NCBI RefSeq assembly: GCF_006334915.2
Contig: NZ_VDMA02000003.1
Location: 186,001 to 250,000, forward strand
Reading direction: 5' to 3'
Length of the DNA stretch: 64,000 nt
From: Microbispora catharanthi
Lineage (GTDB): Bacteria > Actinomycetota > Actinomycetes > Streptosporangiales > Streptosporangiaceae
The notes beneath the pieces were generated by a model. It searched no databases. It saw only the letters and a list, made by a program, of their open reading frames with translations, and was not told the DNA's origin. The position numbers and the translations under genes are program-made. This document shows positions 58,366 to 64,000 of the stretch, in pieces. The first letter of the stretch is position 1. Every line of letters starts with the position of its first letter.

Positions 58366-59577
58366 GTGACCGTGACGGAGGGTGGCCGGATCCGCGTGGC
58401 CATGGTCCACGGTCCCGGGCCCGCCGACCGCGACGGCGTCGGCGACTACGTCGAACGGCTCGTCGGCGCTCTCGGCGACGCAGGAGTCGAGGCGGTGGGG
58501 GTGCCCGTGGGGTCCGCGGGGGCTCGCTCCCCCTGGCACTGGCTGCCGGCCACGCTCGACGCCGCCCGTCGGGTGCGGCGGCTGCGTCCGGACGTGGTCC
58601 ACGTGCAGTTCGCCCCTTCGGCCTACCGGTTCTCCGGGCTCCCCGGACTGCTGCCGCCCCTGCTGCCGCCCGGCACGCCGCTGGTGACCACCCTGCACGA
58701 GTACGGCTGGTGGGCGGCCCCCGGTTGGGTGCCCGGCCCCCTCTGGCGGCCCCTGGAACGGGCCCGCCTGTGGGACCGGGAGACCGGGCGGCTGGTGCCC
58801 GCCAGCGCTCTCGTGGTCGTGACGAACGCCTCTCACGCCCGGCAGGTCAGGCGGCGCGTCGGGACGGCCGCCGTGGAGGTGCCGCTGGCCCCCAACGTCG
58901 TGGACCACGGCGGCGGACGGCAGGCGCGCGTGCGGGTGCGGGACCGGCTCGGCATGAGCCCGGACGACCCGCTGCTCGCCTTCTTCGGGTTCGTGCATCC
59001 CGTGAAGGGCGTGCGGCAGCTCGTCGAGGCCCTGCCCGCGCTGCGCGCGGCCCGCCCCCGCCTGCGCCTGCTGGTCGTGGGCGGCTTCACCTCCCAGGCA
59101 CTGCCGGAGGCCGAGGCCCGGGCCTTCCGGGCGGAACTGGAGGCGCTGGCGGCGCGGCACGGCGTCGCGGACGCGGTGACGTTCACCGGGCACCTGCCCG
59201 CCGCCCGGGTGTCGGAGTTCCTGCACGCCGCCGACGCGGGCGTGCTGCCCTTCACCGCCGGGGTGACGACCAAGAGCGGCGCGCTGCTCACGATGCTGGC
59301 GCACGGGCTGCCGACCGCGGTCACCGTGCCGGACGAGCCCGACCCCGCCCTCCCGCTCGGAGAGGCCGTCGCCGTGATCAGGGCCCGCCGCGACCCCGCC
59401 GCCGTCGCGAACGCCGTCGCGCCGCTGCTCGACGAACCCGAGGCGGGACGGCGCATGGGCAGGGCGGCCCGGCGGCTCGCCGCCCGCCACTCCTGGTCCC
59501 GGGTCGCCGCCGCCCACCGCGCGCTGTACGAGACCCTGGCCGGCCCGCGCCGCCCGCTCGTCCGCCCGGATGCGTGA
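58366..59577 (+). CDS. Family 4 glycosyltransferase
   Basis: Retaining GT-B glycosyltransferase of about 403 residues. RVAMVHGPGPADRDGVGDYVERLV is the N-terminal acceptor domain start, LAFFGFVHPVKGVRQLVEAL the donor domain start, and VGGFTSQALPEAEA, VTFTGHLP and LPFTAGVTTKSGALLTMLAHG (E-x7-E-like region) the GT4 landmarks. The GTG at 58366 has GGAGGGGGAGG upstream. Its stop overlaps the next GT9 gene by 8 bp, so the two are coupled. The sugar and acceptor are unknown. Confidence 0.88.
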   Translation: MTVTEGGRIRVAMVHGPGPADRDGVGDYVERLVGALGDAGVEAVGVPVGSAGARSPWHWLPATLDAARRVRRLRPDVVHVQFAPSAYRFSGLPGLLPPLLPPGTPLVTTLHEYGWWAAPGWVPGPLWRPLERARLWDRETGRLVPASALVVVTNASHARQVRRRVGTAAVEVPLAPNVVDHGGGRQARVRVRDRLGMSPDDPLLAFFGFVHPVKGVRQLVEALPALRAARPRLRLLVVGGFTSQALPEAEARAFRAELEALAARHGVADAVTFTGHLPAARVSEFLHAADAGVLPFTAGVTTKSGALLTMLAHGLPTAVTVPDEPDPALPLGEAVAVIRARRDPAAVANAVAPLLDEPEAGRRMGRAARRLAARHSWSRVAAAHRALYETLAGPRRPLVRPDA

Positions 59578-60670
59578 GCCGTACCGGGAGATCCTGGTCG
59601 TCGACCTGCTCGGCGGGATCGGCGACCTGCTCATGCTCCTGCCCGTCGTGCACGGCCTGGCTCGCGGGAACCCCGGCGGGTCGCTGCGCGTGCTCACCCA
59701 CGAGCCCGGGGCGGCCCTCCTGCGCGGCGACCCCGCCGTCACGCGGGTGCTCACCCCCCGCCACGGCGGGGCGGGCGCGGAGCGTGAGGCGGTGGCCGAG
59801 GCGCTGGCCGCCCGGCGTCCGGATCTCGCGATCACCACCACCCGCTACGACGGCATTGCGGATCTCCTCGCCGCCTCGGGCGCCCGCTGCGTCACCGACC
59901 TGTGGCGCCGCCCGCCCCCTGACGAGCCGGTCGGCGGGCGCTACCTGCGCATCCTGCTCGCCGAGGGCCTGCTGCGGCCCGAGGACGCCCTCGTCCGTCC
60001 GGCCGTGCGCCTGACGCCGGCCGAGATCGCGTACGGCGAGAGCACGCTCGCCCGCGGCGTTCCGGCCGGCGCGGCGCGGGCCCCGGTCGTGCTGATCACG
60101 GCCGCGGGCATGGACGTGAAGCGGTGGCCCGCCGGGCGCTGGCGCGAACTCGCCGCGTCGCTGGCCCGGCGCGGCCATCCCCTGCTCACGCCCGACGCGC
60201 CGCCCAAGCGGGGCCCCGCGGAGGCCGCCGTTTTCGGCCGAGAAGTGGCCGTGCTGCCGCGGTGCGGCCTGCGCGGGCTCGCCGCGTGCTTCGCCGCCGT
60301 GGCGCGTCGCGGCGGCGTGGTCGTGGGCGGCGACACCGGGCCGCTGCGGCTGGCCGCGGCGGCCGGGGCGGCCACCGTCGGGCTGTTCGGGCCCACCTGG
60401 GCCGGCAGGTACGGCATCGGCTCCGGGGACGGAGCGGGCTCCGCCGACCTGCAGGGGCTGCCGGGCTGCCCGCACCGCAGGCCCACGGCCATCACCGAAC
60501 AGCCGTGCTGGTGGACGGCCGAATGCCCGCTGTCCCCTGCGGGCCCCGCCTGCATGGCCGACATCCCCGTGACGTCCGTCGTGCGCGCCGTGACCCGCCT
60601 GTGCGCCGGTCGCCCCGATCTCCCCGATCTCCCCGATCTCCCCGGACGCCACCCGGCGGACGACCGCTGA
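59570..60670 (+). CDS. Family 9 glycosyltransferase (second)
   Basis: A 366-residue GT-B enzyme with ILVVDLLGGIGDLLMLLPVVHGLA at the N-terminus and VVVGGDTGPLRLAAAAGAATVGLFGPTW at the sugar-nucleotide site. It overlaps the GT4 gene by 8 bp. The C-terminal part is rich in Cys and Pro, with CPHRRPTAITEQPCWW, and ends in a short D-L-P repeat encoded by a tandem CCCCGATCT microrepeat. It forms with the GT4 and the divergent GT9 a small glycan-assembly locus of unknown product. Anchoring to a lipid carrier is likely. Confidence 0.87.
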   Translation: MREPYREILVVDLLGGIGDLLMLLPVVHGLARGNPGGSLRVLTHEPGAALLRGDPAVTRVLTPRHGGAGAEREAVAEALAARRPDLAITTTRYDGIADLLAASGARCVTDLWRRPPPDEPVGGRYLRILLAEGLLRPEDALVRPAVRLTPAEIAYGESTLARGVPAGAARAPVVLITAAGMDVKRWPAGRWRELAASLARRGHPLLTPDAPPKRGPAEAAVFGREVAVLPRCGLRGLAACFAAVARRGGVVVGGDTGPLRLAAAAGAATVGLFGPTWAGRYGIGSGDGAGSADLQGLPGCPHRRPTAITEQPCWWTAECPLSPAGPACMADIPVTSVVRAVTRLCAGRPDLPDLPDLPGRHPADDR

Positions 60671-60750
60671 CCCGTGCTGACCCATACTGATCGTGGCGTG
60701 GCAGGCTGCGTACGGGAAAGAACGGCAGCCATGCCGCCAAGGAGGAACAG

Positions 60751-61641
60751 ATGGAACGGGACGGCGCGGCGCGGCTCACTGCCCGTTTGGGGCCCGTCAC
60801 GCGGTCACGCGTCCGGAGGGTGTCCGGATCGGCCGTACGCGACCGGCGTGACGACCTCGCCACGGAGGAGCCGCTGGAGATCCGGCTCCTGGCCGGAGGC
60901 GAGAGCCGTACGGTGGCGATCACGATGCGGACGCCGGGCGCGGACTTCGAGCTCGCGGCGGGGTTCCTGCACGGTGAGGGGATCGCCGGCCCCGGCGACA
61001 TCGCCGCCATCGGCTACTGCACGGACGAGGATCTGGACCCCGAGGCGCGCTACAACACCGTGACCGTGCGGCTCGCCGCCTCCCGGCTCCCCGACCTCGC
61101 CGCCACGGCGCGGAACTTCCTGACGTCGAGCGCGTGCGGCGTCTGCGGCACGGCGAGCCTCGACGCCCTGCGCGACCGCTGCGCCGTGCCGGCCGCGCGC
61201 CCGCCGGTCGCCGTGCCCGCCACGACCCTGTACGGCCTGCCCGACCGGCTGCGGGAGGCCCAGGGGGTGTTCGGCAGGACGGGCGGGCTACACGCCGCCG
61301 GGCTGTTCACCCCCGACGGCGGCACACCGCTGGCCGTGCGGGAGGACGTGGGGCGGCACAACGCCGTCGACAAGCTGGTCGGCTGGGCGCTGCTCGGCGG
61401 CGAGACCCCCCTCGACCGGCACGTCCTGCTGGTCAGCGGCCGGGTCGGCTACGAGATCATGCAGAAGGCCGCGAGCGCCGGGATCCAGATCGTGTGCGCC
61501 GTGTCCGCGCCCTCCTCACTCGCCGTCGATCTGGCGCGCGAGTTCGGCATCACGCTCGTGGGGTTCCTGCGCGAGGAGCGCTTCAACATCTACGCCTGTC
61601 CCGAGCGGATCGACGTCGAGCAGGCGGCCGAGACGCCGTGA
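60751..61641 (+). CDS. fdhD: FdhD sulfurtransferase for formate dehydrogenase
   Basis: Transfers sulfur to the molybdenum cofactor before its insertion into formate dehydrogenase. The 296-residue protein has LATEEPLEIRL, FELAAGFLHGEGI, the redox-active C-x2-C in SSACGVCGTAS, VREDVGRHNAVDKLVG and SGRVGYEIMQKAASAGI, all typical of the family. The ATG at 60751 is preceded by AAGGAGG. No formate dehydrogenase structural gene lies in the window. It converges on the phosphoenolpyruvate carboxylase gene. Confidence 0.95.
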   Translation: MERDGAARLTARLGPVTRSRVRRVSGSAVRDRRDDLATEEPLEIRLLAGGESRTVAITMRTPGADFELAAGFLHGEGIAGPGDIAAIGYCTDEDLDPEARYNTVTVRLAASRLPDLAATARNFLTSSACGVCGTASLDALRDRCAVPAARPPVAVPATTLYGLPDRLREAQGVFGRTGGLHAAGLFTPDGGTPLAVREDVGRHNAVDKLVGWALLGGETPLDRHVLLVSGRVGYEIMQKAASAGIQIVCAVSAPSSLAVDLAREFGITLVGFLREERFNIYACPERIDVEQAAETP

Positions 61642-61655
61642 TCCGAACCGGCGGT

Positions 61656-61697
61656 CGAACCGGGCGGGCGCTCGGGTTCGAGCGCCCGCCCGGTTCG
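61656..61697. terminator. Bidirectional terminator between fdhD and ppc
   Basis: Perfect 18-bp stem CGAACCGGGCGGGCGCTC / GAGCGCCCGCCCGGTTCG with a 6-base loop, in the 63 bp between converging stop codons. Confidence 0.85.
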
Positions 61698-61704
61698 CAC
61701 GCCG

Positions 61705-64000
<2,296 letters not shown>

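Overview
The window is GC-rich actinomycete chromosome. Mycothiol-dependent formaldehyde dehydrogenase, SARP regulation, an actinomycete integrative-conjugative element (AICE) module and IdeR-type iron boxes all point to Actinobacteria. The gene content would suit the Streptosporangiales, but that rank is a guess. No rRNA, tRNA or CRISPR array was seen.

Region 1 (1-12.4 kb) is a cell-wall glycopolymer (teichoic-acid-like) locus. A leftward block carries a glycosyltransferase, a CDP-alcohol phosphatidyltransferase, an sn-glycerol-1-phosphate dehydrogenase homologue, a nucleotidyltransferase, a membrane protein and a nucleotidyltransferase/CDP-alcohol transferase fusion. A rightward block carries an IspD-like/SDR fusion (ribitol-5-phosphate-type cytidylyltransferase and reductase) and a TagF-like polymerase. 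A second glycosyltransferase and a LytR-CpsA-Psr ligase, which would attach the polymer to peptidoglycan, close the region.

Region 2 (12.5-24.4 kb) is accessory. It holds a DUF234-type ATPase, a serine hydrolase, two small regulators, and the most unusual locus of the window (16.9-24.4 kb). That locus has a SARP regulator, a 57-residue precursor peptide with six cysteines in a C-C-CC-C-C (cystine-knot-like) framework, an S26 signal peptidase, an ABC exporter without a peptidase domain, a TlpA/MauD-like thioredoxin and a MauE-like membrane redox protein. The last four genes overlap or nearly abut. Divergent from them lies a membrane-anchored penicillin-binding-protein homologue that has lost all three catalytic motifs. 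I read this as an uncharacterised export, oxidative folding and processing system for a disulfide-rich peptide, with a candidate immunity or decoy protein.

Region 3 (24.4-40.7 kb) looks like serial integration into the 3' end of an acyl-CoA dehydrogenase gene. The intact gene (40.69-41.85 kb) has its last 66 bp repeated exactly at 31973-32038, a diverged copy at 28035-28095 and a weaker one at 24424-24475. The youngest interval (31973-40690) carries an intact tyrosine integrase and excisionase, decayed transfer and replication genes, and a secreted beta-galactosidase with a ricin-type lectin domain as cargo. Older intervals carry MFS/LysR/DUF427 genes and FUSC/GlxA-like/HD-domain genes.

Region 4 (40.7-64 kb) looks like core chromosome: acyl-CoA dehydrogenase, UDP-glucose dehydrogenase, a TetR/MFS pair with twin operators, purEK, GtrA, a two-component system, bacterioferritin with its ferredoxin behind an iron box, mycothiol-dependent formaldehyde dehydrogenase, a class III cyclase, BirA, three further glycosyltransferases, FdhD and phosphoenolpyruvate carboxylase (cut by the window end). 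One solitary TnpB gene sits at 48.4-49.6 kb. Start codons were chosen from ribosome-binding sites and family N-termini, and doubtful ones are flagged.
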